A stretch of DNA of 64,000 nucleotides from Apis mellifera (taxonomy: Eukaryota > Arthropoda > Insecta > Hymenoptera > Apidae), in NCBI RefSeq assembly GCF_003254395.2, contig NC_037647.1:5072752-5136751 (forward strand), given 5' to 3'. Below, piece after piece: positions 11,400 to 22,340 of the stretch. The stretch's first letter is position 1; each line of letters starts with the position of its first letter. A program made the position numbers and the translations under genes. Under the pieces are notes generated by a model, which worked only from the letters and a program-made list of their open reading frames with translations, did not search any database and was not told where the DNA came from.

Positions 11400-12800
11400 A
11401 TTAAACGGCAATAAACATTTGCGTATACACGTGTGAATCTATCATTAAACGTGTTCATTTTAACAATATTCTCATATGTTCAACGTAACAGTATATACTT
11501 TAACGTAGCCACTGTCATTGATACAAATCGGCAAAAGTGTATATAGATACTTATGAGCTGTAACGTTTATTGAATTTAATGATGTGTAAAGGAAAAGAAA
11601 AATATTTTTAACTTTGAAATCATGTTGTTGTTTCAAAGTTAATGATCCAAAAGCTGCGGAAAATTTTAAAATAATTTACTGTACATTTACGTTATAACAA
11701 GAAGCAATATGTGAAAACTATATAATTAGAGCAGAATGCAGTTTTTATAGTTTTATTGAAGAAGGAAGGAGATAAATGGCTACTTATAAAACTGGAACAT
11801 AATGAAAAATACCTTCCTTTCATGATTCATGGAAGATAGATGTGATAAAATTTTATTATGAAAAATTTCTTTTTTTATATAAGAGATAATATTTTTAAAA
11901 ATAAATTTAGAAAAATATTAAAGATTTAAAAGATACTTAATAATAAATTTTTTATCTTTAACATTTAGAAGATTGGGTTCAACTTTATTCTCTGTAAATT
12001 ATCTATAAAAATTACCACATAAATTAAAATAAAAAAAAAAATTAAAATATTGGTAATTGCCAATAATTCTTTGACACTTTAAAGCCTGGATATTGGTCAC
12101 GTAGTTCTATTCCATTCTATAATTAACAATCACCTGTTGCCTAAGTGGTTTTACATTTTTTAAAATCTGTAACTAGATACCTGACTGATGTAGATACTGG
12201 TATCTACATCTTTCTCTACATTATTCTGAAACACCATTTTAAAATGTAGAGGTAAAAGCGGTTATCTAATTACATTTGCAATCAATGATTATACATGTTT
12301 TATAATTATGATTTTGTTAAAAAATCATATTTAACTATGAATCCAACCTATAATTACTATAAATGATAATTTAATTAGCAAGTGATAATACAATATTTGC
12401 AAAGCAAAGTGCTTATTTGAAAATTAAATATTTTTACAATTAATAACTTTTTCTTAATCTTGAGAAGCAAATAGAATATAATATAAATTTAATATTCCTT
12501 TACTTTTATATTCATTTTTTAATTTAGAATTTTTAAATTTTTTAAATTGTGCAAAGAAAATCATTTAACGCGTCAAGATTAGTTGGAAAATCATTAAACA
12601 TCTCTGAAATTAAATAATTTAACTTAATATCAAGTTTGAAATAAATTGTTTAATTTAAATTTATATAATTTAAATTCAAATGTTTTGATTTACAAAGCTT
12701 GAACAAAGCTTGTTTTCGTATCTGAATAAATAGTGCAATATAATCTCTATTCGCTCAACAACTATCTACTGAATTTGCACGTGGGACGTTTAATGTTGAG
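11400..12800. other. CpG-poor AT-rich stretch of distinct texture
   Basis: CpG dinucleotides become rare here compared with the rest of the window, and the TTCGA-type words common elsewhere nearly vanish. No open frame or terminal repeats can be seen. An old, decayed mobile element or a formerly methylated and transcribed region would each explain the texture. The structured foldback at 12169-12273 lies inside it. Confidence 0.4.
12169..12273. other. Multi-stem foldback (three-way junction)
   Basis: An outer stem pairs GTAACTAGATACC (12169-12181) with GGTTATCTAATTAC (12260-12273), with one mismatch and one bulge. Inside it, GATGTAGATAC (12187-12197) and GTATCTACATC (12200-12210) form a perfect 11-bp inverted repeat separated by only TG. 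Next to that, CTCTACATT (12214-12222) pairs perfectly with AATGTAGAG (12243-12251). All three pairings are compatible, giving a three-way junction of about 105 nt. It could be a structured RNA, a relic of a foldback transposon, or a cruciform-prone site. I know no family it matches. Confidence 0.5.
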
Positions 12801-15800
12801 ATACGCAGTGGGATGCGATTATGTAGGCTATTTATGGCCTAGATTTAGACGAAACCAGTATCCAATCGTGCTATACGCGCTACTGGTAAAAATCCCGTAT
12901 TAATAATTTATGAAGCGAGGGATCGTTTCATTGAAGATGGTTCGAAAACAAAAATCCCTTTTCATTATTTAAGATTCATTATTTAATTATTTCTCACACT
13001 TCTATTTCTACAATTTGAATTTGAAATTTTCCAAAGAATAGGTTTAAAAAAGTAAGCACAAATAACTTACTTTCTTTTTTAAAAGAAAATTTTACTTATG
13101 ATCTATAATAAGATATTATCTGTATAAAATATTTTTTTTTAATTATCTAAATTAATAAAAGAAAAATAAAGAATTCAGATACGAAGTGAAAAAATGGATA
13201 TGTTCCATCAAATTATTTTTTTTCCATCGAAATTATTTGCTTAATTACACGTTTATCTCTCTATACTATGCCGTTTCTACACTCTCGATATCTCAACGAA
13301 TACGTGGATCAACGTGGTTAAAAAAAGGAAAAAAATATGTAATCGTCTTCGTTCTGTACACGAGTAGAGGAAGTCCATAGAAGGACACCCGTGAAGTCAT
13401 CGCCGAAAAAGACCACTAGGTAATACGTCTCTTCGTCGGCAATTAGACAGATATGGCGAAGGAAAAAAAGGAGGAGAAAGAGAGAGAGAGAGAGAGAGAA
13501 AAGGATATCGGATCCAGGAAGTAACGAATCGAACGAGTGCAAGCTGATTTCGCGCCACTTGTCCAGACAATAATCTCGGAAATGGTGACCGGTTTTAAAC
13601 TTGATTTCATGCTACCGGATTGGGCAGCATTAATGTATTCGATTTCATTTGAGGCAACGGGTTTCTGGCTGGGCATTGGCTGTTAACAGTGGCGGAAAAT
13701 TATGCGAGATTTTATTGCAAAATTTTGATACATTTTATAAGGACACGAAACTATTGCATTAATTAATTTATTTTAATTTAAATCGATTATCCTAATAGAG
13801 TTTATAAAGAGTATAATTACATTTATACAATGAATTTTAAAACTTTAATCTAAATTGTTCCAACTTCGATCAATATCAAAATATTCATTCTCGAAAGAAG
13901 GATGAACATAACCTAAATACCTCTCGATGCAAACCTAACCTCAAAAATTCGTTATAACTCGTCAAAAATAATATTCGCTGTTTAATATCTATAAAAACAA
14001 CATGATCTTTCTACTTCGTGTATACCTCGACAACTCGTCGAATATTATTCCTACGTGCCTGTGAAAATCCATTCAAATTCTCAAGCATCGTTTTCCAATC
14101 GAAAAGAAAATATTATACGCGGAATATAACGTGATCGATCGAAGCCGATGGTCAACGGTTCCCATCAATTTCTACTCTCCTTCTGAAAATACATTTAACC
14201 AGCGTGAGTCACCGTTTTCTTCTAGCGGAATGTTAACGGTAATCGTGGTATCATGGAGGGGAAAAAAAAAGAAAAAAAAAAGAAAAGAAAAAAAAAAAGA
14301 AAACGACTCGTACGATGGGTACATGCTCCAATAGCGACTTATTTCCAATGATAATTCCACGTTCATTCACGAGGATTCACGCTTCGCCACGATACGAAAC
14401 GCGTGGAAGGAAGGCCTATAAATTAATCACTTTTTCTTCAACATTTATCTCTAATAGTTTCGAACAGGAAACTTTCGGTCAGATCGAGAACTTTTTCTCT
14501 CTCCTTCTTTTTATTCCAGCATTCTTGCATATCATATCCAAGCGATCAGAGAGAAAGAGAGTTTCGCAGCATTGTGTAAATGATTTTTTAAAGTTTTTTG
14601 AATTTTGAGAGATTAAACTTTTTACACGAAAAAGAAAAGGGAAATTTAATAATTATTCGAGGTATTGTTCGAGGAAAATATTAATTTTGTTTGAATAATT
14701 TAATTTCGAATAAAGAGTTTATTTCGAGATGAGGTTTGACGACGAAGAAAATTGTAGTATAATTCGTTATTTAAATATTAATAATAATTATTCATTATTC
14801 ATGAATGGATTATAAAATATTATTCGCTATCTTCTATTCGACATTTGAAAGAAAACTTGTAACGTAATCCGTGCTTAATCTCTCTGGAAAAATATCATCT
14901 AGTGACAGGTAATATCAGAAGAGAGAATTTTATCGATCGAAAATCAGTCACAAGTAAAGGTTTCTATCTTAACCTTAACATCTACACCTTAACGGAAAAC
15001 AAGTTCCCCAAATAATCAACTAGAAATCCTAGACTACAAGAATTTCTTTGATACTGGGCCTTAGAAAATTTTACCGCCACCTGCATCGATTAAGAACCAA
15101 AACCTGTTCAAAGGCTGAACAAAGTTTCAACACGATAACTATCAAGCCAGATGAAATCAAGCTGAAAGAAATTTATATTTTCTGGTAACCCTTGGATAAT
15201 TTACTGACTTCTGTTAGGAAATATTTTTGAAACATATTGCAAATATCGAAAAACGTATTAATGTATGCAAGAAAAATCTTATATAAAGAAAATTATGGAA
15301 ATTTGATTTTTCTTGTTGCATGTTTATTAATAATGCAGATAAAAAAACTATGAAAAAATAAAATAAAATAAAAAATAATTTTATATAGAGAAAATTTTAT
15401 ATAGAGAGGAATAATGAAGAAAATTGTAAAGGATTAAAATTGTGTCTTTAATTAAATTTTTCCAATCTTTCATAAACAAATTATTACTGAATTATTATTT
15501 TTTATTTTCACCATTGATTCTTAGAAATTTTTGAAACAAGATATTTAATTTCCTACTTCTAATCTTCCTTTCCAAAAGAAAATGAAATTAATTATAATTA
15601 AGTTATGAAAGATTGGGAAAATCAACGAGTCAATTTATGAATAAGTTGTCTTAAAGCAATTTACTCGTGACAATGTTATTTAAAGTCCTACAAGATATAA
15701 CATACGTTGAATAAGTATAAAATACAAGTAAAAGCTATAACGTCAATATGTGTTTTATTGATACCTTAAGGCAGAAAATGTTATATTATTATATATTAAG

Positions 15801-16240
15801 CATCCTTCTTAATGATTAAACTCCGCTATTGAGAAATTTGCAATATTGCAATTTCACGAGAATAATTTATAATTTTGAAATATCTTGATTTTATAATTTA
15901 TAGATTCTTTAATCTTCTCTTTATTTTGCAACATCATAGATGTAAAATTCAAAATCTCGTTTATCGCCTGGCCTGCGTCATTAATAATTTACAATACTAC
16001 AATTTTACAATTTCAATATAAATTTGCAACATTACAATTTTACATTATCATATATAGGACGATCAAATCGAATAAAAATAAATATGATTATGTAAAACTT
16101 TTCCACCCGTAATTTCTTATATTACAATACAATTTTGTAACGCGAAAATTCGAAAATTTCTCATACACAATTTTCCAATCCCTCTTGCAATTTCATCGAA
16201 CCCAAAGTCTCGTCCATCGCTACGAAAGAAAGCACACAGA
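12801..16240. other. AT-rich noncoding stretch
   Basis: I see no confident gene. A GA microsatellite lies at about 13480-13499, and long purine runs lie at about 14260-14300. The part from 14900 to 16200 is CpG-poor and AT-rich like 11.4-12.8 kb. Confidence 0.6.
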
Positions 16241-16249
16241 TATATCTCG

Positions 16250-16480
16250 ACGAGGAAATGACTCGGTTCACCCCGCGAGAACGAGAATCGGTTTAATTGC
16301 CCGCGAGACTAGCGCTGCCTGGTAATTAAATGGGAAATTAATCGGTCTTCCAAATGGAAAAACGTACGGAATTCTTATGTAACCGAATATCAAGCTGTGT
16401 AAACGATCATGGCCTCGGGCGAAATTAGCGGAATTTACGATCGTCACGCTTTATTCGAGTTCGTGGATCCGGTATGTCTG
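16250..16480. promoter_or_regulatory. CpG-rich patch with homeodomain-type TAAT cores
   Basis: A non-repetitive, CpG-containing stretch stands out from AT filler. Within it are GGTTTAATTG, GGTAATTAAATGG and AAATTAATCGG in less than 70 bp, each a TAAT-core site of homeodomain type; the last also contains TTAATC, a Bicoid/Otx-like word. A potential 5' splice site (CG followed by GTATGTCT) lies near 16470. The stretch reads as an enhancer or 5' exon candidate by composition only. Confidence 0.3.
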
Positions 16481-16528
16481 GTTTACCCGCTCGTGAATTA
16501 ACTTCTCTGAATTTCATTTTTGCCACAG

Positions 16529-16604
16529 ACCTTTGGAGCTACTGGATCGGATACTCAGCGTCGATCAGCTGCGTGTTTCTCGCAACAATTTCCTAGCCTA
16601 CTAC
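16529..16604 (+). CDS. Candidate exon (25 codons), unrecognised
   Basis: The acceptor TTTCATTTTTGCCACAG ends at 16528 and a usable donor, GTATCT, begins at 16605. With one leading base, 25 codons read PLELLDRILSVDQLRVSRNN then FLAYY, with GC-ending codons such as CTG, CAG and GTC that are unusual for this AT-rich window. A second frame is also open (TFGATGSDTQRRSAACF...) and the third stops after 21 codons. I recognise no family. It lies 50 bp downstream of the homeodomain-site patch. Because two frames are open across the whole segment, coding status is uncertain. Confidence 0.22.
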
Positions 16605-17640
16605 GTATCTGCACAGATATATTTTATAAAACGTTTCTCGTTTCTCCATATTTCGTTCGCAATAACTCGACTTTTCGATCGCGATCCTATGTATATTTTC
16701 ATTTAACGGGCGAATCCTGTTTTTCTCCCCGCTTCAATATTTACCGGTTCGATATTTTAAATAATTAATAACCGCGTGATTTTTTTGAAAGTAGATTCGT
16801 CGAGGTCTGTTCAACTACGATGCTACTTTTTTGAAAGTTAAATATTAATTAATTAAATACGAAAGAGAATTTTGAACACGAGGGAAAGTATATTTAATTG
16901 GCGCAACTTTGTAATAAAAACAGTTTCCCGTATAGGAACAATTATATCGGTATATATTAAAACTGTGTCTCCGTAATTTGTAAAAATTATCTCATTATAC
17001 CGATAATTTATTGCAACACGTTTGCTGTCGTAACAACCAGTTAGGTATTTGAAAAAGTGTGTATAGATAAAAAAAAAAAAAAAAAAAATCTATCCTGTTT
17101 ATTCAAATTATATAGTGTAGTTTTCATAAGAAGTTATGTTAATTCGTCAATGATATTTCGTCATATTTAATTTTTTCATCGTAAAATCATCTGTAAATAA
17201 TAATAAAAAAAAAAAACAAGTTACTTGATGATTCACTAATAACAGCATTATTTTATTCATCGTCTCTTTTGGGGAAATGAAAAATACGTTATAGTAATTA
17301 ATTTTTTCCCCCACGAGGATACATGGAAATATTTATAAAGTGAAAAAGAAATCGTCCATTTTTTTTTTAATGCAATTGTAAATGTTAATAAAACTCTCCT
17401 TTTAAATACAATTCTTTAGAAATCATAATTTTTGCAAATATCCTGTATAATCTTCTTCCTTGAAATTACATATTATTCAATACAACATATAATTTATATC
17501 ATCAATTGGCAACAATATCTCTTAATCTTTAAAGATTAAACGTCTCTGTACATATTAAAATACCTCCACGAGATCTTTAACACAATCACAAGTGCTTTTT
17601 CTTCAAAAAAGCAAAGATGAAAATTCCCTAGCTCACTTTG
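16605..17640. other. AT-rich noncoding stretch
   Basis: I see no gene. A-runs occur at about 17070-17088 and 17203-17216. The rest is ordinary AT-rich DNA. Confidence 0.65.
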
Positions 17641-18070
17641 TCCCTAGCGCGGGAGCGAAAATGGCGGCTTCGCCTCGCCATTTCTTCTTCCTCTCTTAAT
17701 TTCGAGCGGCGAAAAGCGGTTCTCTAATTGGAACAAAATTCTTTTTCGTCGTGGCGTGGAAATTACGGGGCCAGGAAGGCCTCGAACGTCGTTACCGCGT
17801 CCCAGATATTTCCTGGTTAAAGCCACCACGTCGAACGCTTCGACGCACGATGCTTGTATACACGAGGCGATCCCACGCTTGGAGATTCGTATCTCCGTCT
17901 CGTTTGGCGGTTTTCCTTTGTTTTGGCTGGCATCGGCCAACTTCCTGCCGTTTTCTATTCCCCGGGCCACGCGTGTTACGCAGTCCTCCTTCTTTTTTCC
18001 CTTATCTCTTCTTCTTCTTCTTCTCTCTCGCGCGTGGATACGAGAACAAGAAGAACGAAGACATTGTATT
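17641..18070. promoter_or_regulatory. CpG-rich island with YY1/Pho-like dyad
   Basis: This is one of the clearest GC shifts in the window. Overlapping frames of 108 to 162 codons occur in two plus-strand frames and on the minus strand at once, which is what GC-rich noncoding DNA gives, and none has a recognisable domain. At the left edge AAATGGCG (17659-17666) and CGCCATTT (17676-17683) form a perfect inverted repeat with a 9-bp spacer. Each arm contains GCCAT, the core of YY1/Pho sites. A promoter or a Polycomb-type element is the inference. Confidence 0.35.
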
Positions 18071-19482
18071 CGGCGACGTTTCCCAAGCCAAGAGTGGGAT
18101 TATTTGTTGGGGTCACAATTTGTGAGTTTAAGAAAGAAGGTCTTGTTGAAAATAATCAAAATTTGTACGATTTTAAATAGCGTAAAAGATTGTTCAAGAA
18201 GGAGTTTCGATTTCTTGTTTTTTTTTTTTCTTTTTGCATCATAAAGATTTGAAAATTTTTTTATCACGTTTTTTTATAACATCTGAGGTACGAGTATTAC
18301 GTCTCACTTATCGTGATTCGCGATAAAACGTGATCCAACTTGTAAGAGATGTAGATTACGATACTACTCCAATGTATCTTTCCAATACTTTGATACAAGT
18401 GAAATTAGATTAGACACGCAGAAGACTTCCGTTTCTGTTCTTATCAATTAGAAAGTTTATCAATTATATTTAATTTAAAAAAAGAATCTCTTTGATTTTT
18501 AACAAACTACTTGATCGATATATTTTCCAATAAATAAGCCCATCAAGTTTTGAACATCAATTATAAATATCCTACCATTCTAATGAGTAAACACGTAGGA
18601 AGGAATGTGAGAAATCAAGTTCAATGCGCAAAAAAAAAAAAAAAAAAAAAAGAAAGATATATAATAAAAAGAAATTGATCAATTTTCTTCGTGATTCCAC
18701 TCTAGTGAATGAATTTGTGATTAATAAATGGCCGGCGTATCTCTTTCAACGTGTCCAATTAATTCTGGAAAGGAAAAACCGAAAGATGTATGGAATCTCA
18801 GGAATATTGCAGTTACATTTACATTTTATTGCGCAGTGCAATGTCTCTGAGCTCGGTTCGAAGGATCGAACGAATCAAAATGGTTATTACTATCCAATAA
18901 TGCGTGACGTTTTATTTTCTCTTTTTTTTCTCTCTCTCTCTCCCCTCTCTCTTTCTCCCCCCGTGTCTGTTCTCTTCTCCTCGGTATCCTGGTATGGTGG
19001 AATGCGGCCCCTTTGTCCACGTTTTCTTTCTTTTATGCCGGATAGTCGACGAGATGTCCAGCGTAGCTGTTACAATGTAGCTGTGATTGTAGGTTGGCTT
19101 TAGTTTTATGATGGAGAAGAGGGATTGCAACGGCTCCGTTCAGATTGAACTGCGTAGATTCAGTGACCCATTTAAGAAGATCTCCAACATTTTAGAGTTG
19201 GAGAGTTCTCGTTTTGGAATAATGGCAGCATAAGATCGTTATTCGCTTCATTTTCACGATACGCAATTAGAGAAAGTATAAAACAGATATCATTCGATAT
19301 ATAGCGGTATTCACATTCCAAATATTATTCAATCAAATATAATATACTTTCTTATTTGAAAGCAAAGTGGAATTGTATTTGTCGAATTACATAATTACGG
19401 GCACTAAAATAATTGCAAGATTATACTTTAATAAGTATTACTTAAAAAATTTCACTTTATTTCCTATTTTCTAATTTCATAA

Positions 19483-19524
<42 letters not shown>

Positions 19525-19719
19525 AAAATGTCTGCGATTTCTTTCCGAGAGAAAAAGAGAAACGATTTTCGAAATTGGAATAAATAGAAAAATGATTATA
19601 AGAATCATCGAGGAGTAAAAATTAAGAAAAATTCAATAATTTTAAATCGAAAATTAATTAATTCGATATAAATAATAGTTTATGGACGTCATAAAGAAAT
19701 TCTTTTCAAATTTAGTCGA
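18071..19719. other. Noncoding stretch with A-run and GA microsatellite
   Basis: I see no gene. A pure A-run spans about 18630-18651 and a GA microsatellite of 16 units spans 19489-19520. A C/T-rich tract lies at about 18915-18990. A 159-codon frame at 18624-19103 begins in the A-run and contains the C/T tract, and is read as an artefact. Confidence 0.6.
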
Positions 19720-20070
19720 AAATAGTTCTCGCGTCAGTCAGTCAGTTTCTATCGAATCATCGCTACGTCTTCGAGTCATCATCAACTCTCTCACGAGGCG
19801 CTTCTTTTTCTCGACCCTGATCTTCGATTAAAACCCGTTACCGTTACCCGACATTAGAAACTTCCTCGCCGTTTTATTTTTCATCCTCGAAACAGCTCCT
19901 GCCGTGTGTTTTTGGGCACAGTGGTCCAAATGAACACGATACACGCTTTCTGAAGGGATCACGAAGGTCGTTAATATCTTGTTCGAGGGTTCACTGACCT
20001 GGAACACAGGTCCCTCGACGGTGATACAATCCTCGAAAGAATTAGAGGGTCGGTTACCTGCCCCATCACA
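19720..20070. promoter_or_regulatory. CpG-moderate patch with bulged hairpin
   Basis: A non-repetitive patch of higher GC contains a hairpin at 19984-20017. GACCTG (19996-20001) pairs with CAGGTC (20007-20012) over a 5-nt loop, and CGAGG (19984-19988) pairs with CCTCG (20013-20017), leaving a 7-nt bulge on the 5' side. The paired bases are mostly GC, so the fold would be stable. Its function is unknown. Confidence 0.35.
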
Positions 20071-21999
20071 AAAAAAGGAAAAAATCCTCTAACTCTTTGG
20101 GAGGAGAATGGATCAGATATACAAAATATTCCAAACTTGTTGCTTGTTAAACAGATGAATCGATCCTTTAGTTAGATACCATGGATTCTAACTTTGAATT
20201 AAATTAATTTGAAAAGAAATTGTACTTTGATAATTAAATATTTCATTTTCAATTTATCTATATATATATATTATTCAAGTACAATTTCAATTTACTCGAA
20301 AAAAAGATTAAATTATTTCAATTTATCTATCGATCAATTTTGATTATTTTCGATAGTTTCTGCTTTGATATATGCTTTTCGATTGGTATAATCTCGCAGA
20401 ATTATTCTTCTTAAACGATTCGAAAGGTCTAAAACGAGAAAAAATATCTATACTTTTCCACGTCTCGGATCTTCCTGTTTTACATAAACATAGAAATTAC
20501 GCGTGAGGGCGCTGTTCAGGACAATGTTCATCGTAAAATAATACGTCGTGCATATGCGATGTGCACGATACGCTGTTGTTCCATACGTCGAGGATGTATT
20601 GAAATCGAAAGGTGTAATTTCCGATAGAATTCTTTGGCGGCCATGAAGTTGGTCCGAGAAATTCACATCGATCCTCGAGGCTAGAAAATTACCACACACA
20701 GGAGACGGTGTATGAGTCAGTTATTCCATTCCGCACATTTTCACATCCTACAGGTATTGGCTCGCTCCAATTTTCCCACTCGATCGAAATTCATGGCTTG
20801 GCCAAGCTTTTGACGATATCGTAATTCACTGAAAACCGTTAGGGAACCCTAGATTGGTGATTCACTAGGAAACGCTGAATTTCTATTCTCATTGGATCGA
20901 GGCGGTCGTGATCCACTTTGTGTGGTGTAAAAATAAAATTCAATTGGTATTTTTAGATGGATAAGTGGGTTACTTGAGTTCTTTACCTTTGATTCGAGGT
21001 ATGCTCATAGAGTATTTAAATTGTTAAAAATTATTTCGGCAAATATAACGGATATTTTATCACGAAGAATCGTTATTTCTCTCGACGAGATGAAGAGATA
21101 ATTTTAATACAATTTTATAACAAAGCTTTTTACAATAAAGCGTTCAGTGTGTAGAATTAATGGCAACAATTATGCTCGGAGGAAGAATCAGGCAAATTTG
21201 ATTAATCCTCTTCCACCCGTAATTACTTCCTTCCTGATCAGTATCAAATAATTAATCCTTTGACGAAATAAAAAAAAAAAAACTATAATTTCGATAATAA
21301 TAATAGCATTATGCATGATGATGACTATCCTTTCCAAATCTTCTTTTACCACGCCAGAAAATCAACTTTGCTCATTTTCTCTTCCGTTATGAATAGACAA
21401 AGAAGCAATTGTCTTCCTACGAAAACAAAGGCATCGCTGTCCTTCCTATCTCTATTCAATTACTGAAGTCTTTAGGAAAGACAAGACTAGTACAGTTGAT
21501 ATATAAAGTAATAAAATATAACATTCGATTATTATTTACCCCGTTCCTACCACTATTAACCAGTAATACCAACAATTTAAAATTTAATTTCTATTTTTAT
21601 CAACGATTCTCTTGAAAACAAAATCGTATCAACTATCTCGTATCAACAAACTCTCGTCTACGATATTCAAGTAATGATAAAATATTCATTCATAATTAAA
21701 AATCAACAATTCCTCTAACACTACCTACAAACATCAATACAATCACAACACACTTATAAATATTCACATCACACTCGATCATTCAACCCATTCTACTAGC
21801 AAACACAAACTACACCACCATTCTACAAAGCTACAAATTATTTTATACAATAAAAAATTCCATCGAAAAAGAAAAAAAAAAAAGAAGAAAGTAAAATATT
21901 CACACAAAGCATCCAAGAACATCGCGATCATATTCGCCGTAAACTCGTCACACGTTCGATTCCTCCCCCCTTCCGAAAATCGTTATTCCCATACATAAT
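20071..21999. other. AT-rich noncoding stretch
   Basis: I see no gene. A mixed-composition patch at 20440-20920 contains only short frames on the minus strand without a recognisable product. The remainder is AT-rich with A-runs. Confidence 0.6.
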
Positions 22000-22340
22000 A
22001 CATGAATTTTCAATACGAGCCGCATCATTAGTCGCGTTCGAGGCTGAGCCTCGTTATTGGCAGCGCATCTCTCGCTCCTGGTTCCGCTTGTCCCCGATAA
22101 TTGACGACTTTATGCCGAATACAAACACTGTTCGATATCGGTGGTCCCGTTCATCGTCCCCCTGAATAATCTTGCCCGGTTATCTCGCGTGGGCGCATCC
22201 GTTACACGAGTGTTGTGCAACCTCGAAACAGTATGGCAGATTCTCCCGATAAAAAAAAAAAAAAAGAACGGCGCGTTGGGATATCGACGGGGTCGTGGTC
22301 GGATCTCCATTTCCTTGAGAAGGAAATTGGAATGATTCGT
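22000..22340. promoter_or_regulatory. CpG-rich island
   Basis: A short GC- and CpG-enriched stretch is flanked by AT-rich DNA and interrupted by an A-run near 22250. Frames of 64-66 codons on both strands overlap and have no domain. It is possibly regulatory, by composition only. Confidence 0.25.

Noticed and set aside
11400..12800. CpG-poor block considered as a mariner-type transposon
   Set aside because: No transposase frame, catalytic motif remnant or terminal inverted repeats could be found by eye.
17756..18244. 162-codon frame with overlapping 124- and 108-codon frames
   Set aside because: Several frames on both strands are open at once, as expected of GC-rich noncoding DNA, and none has a recognisable domain.
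18624..19103. 159-codon frame
   Set aside because: It begins in a poly-A run (poly-lysine) and passes through a C/T microsatellite, with no domain.
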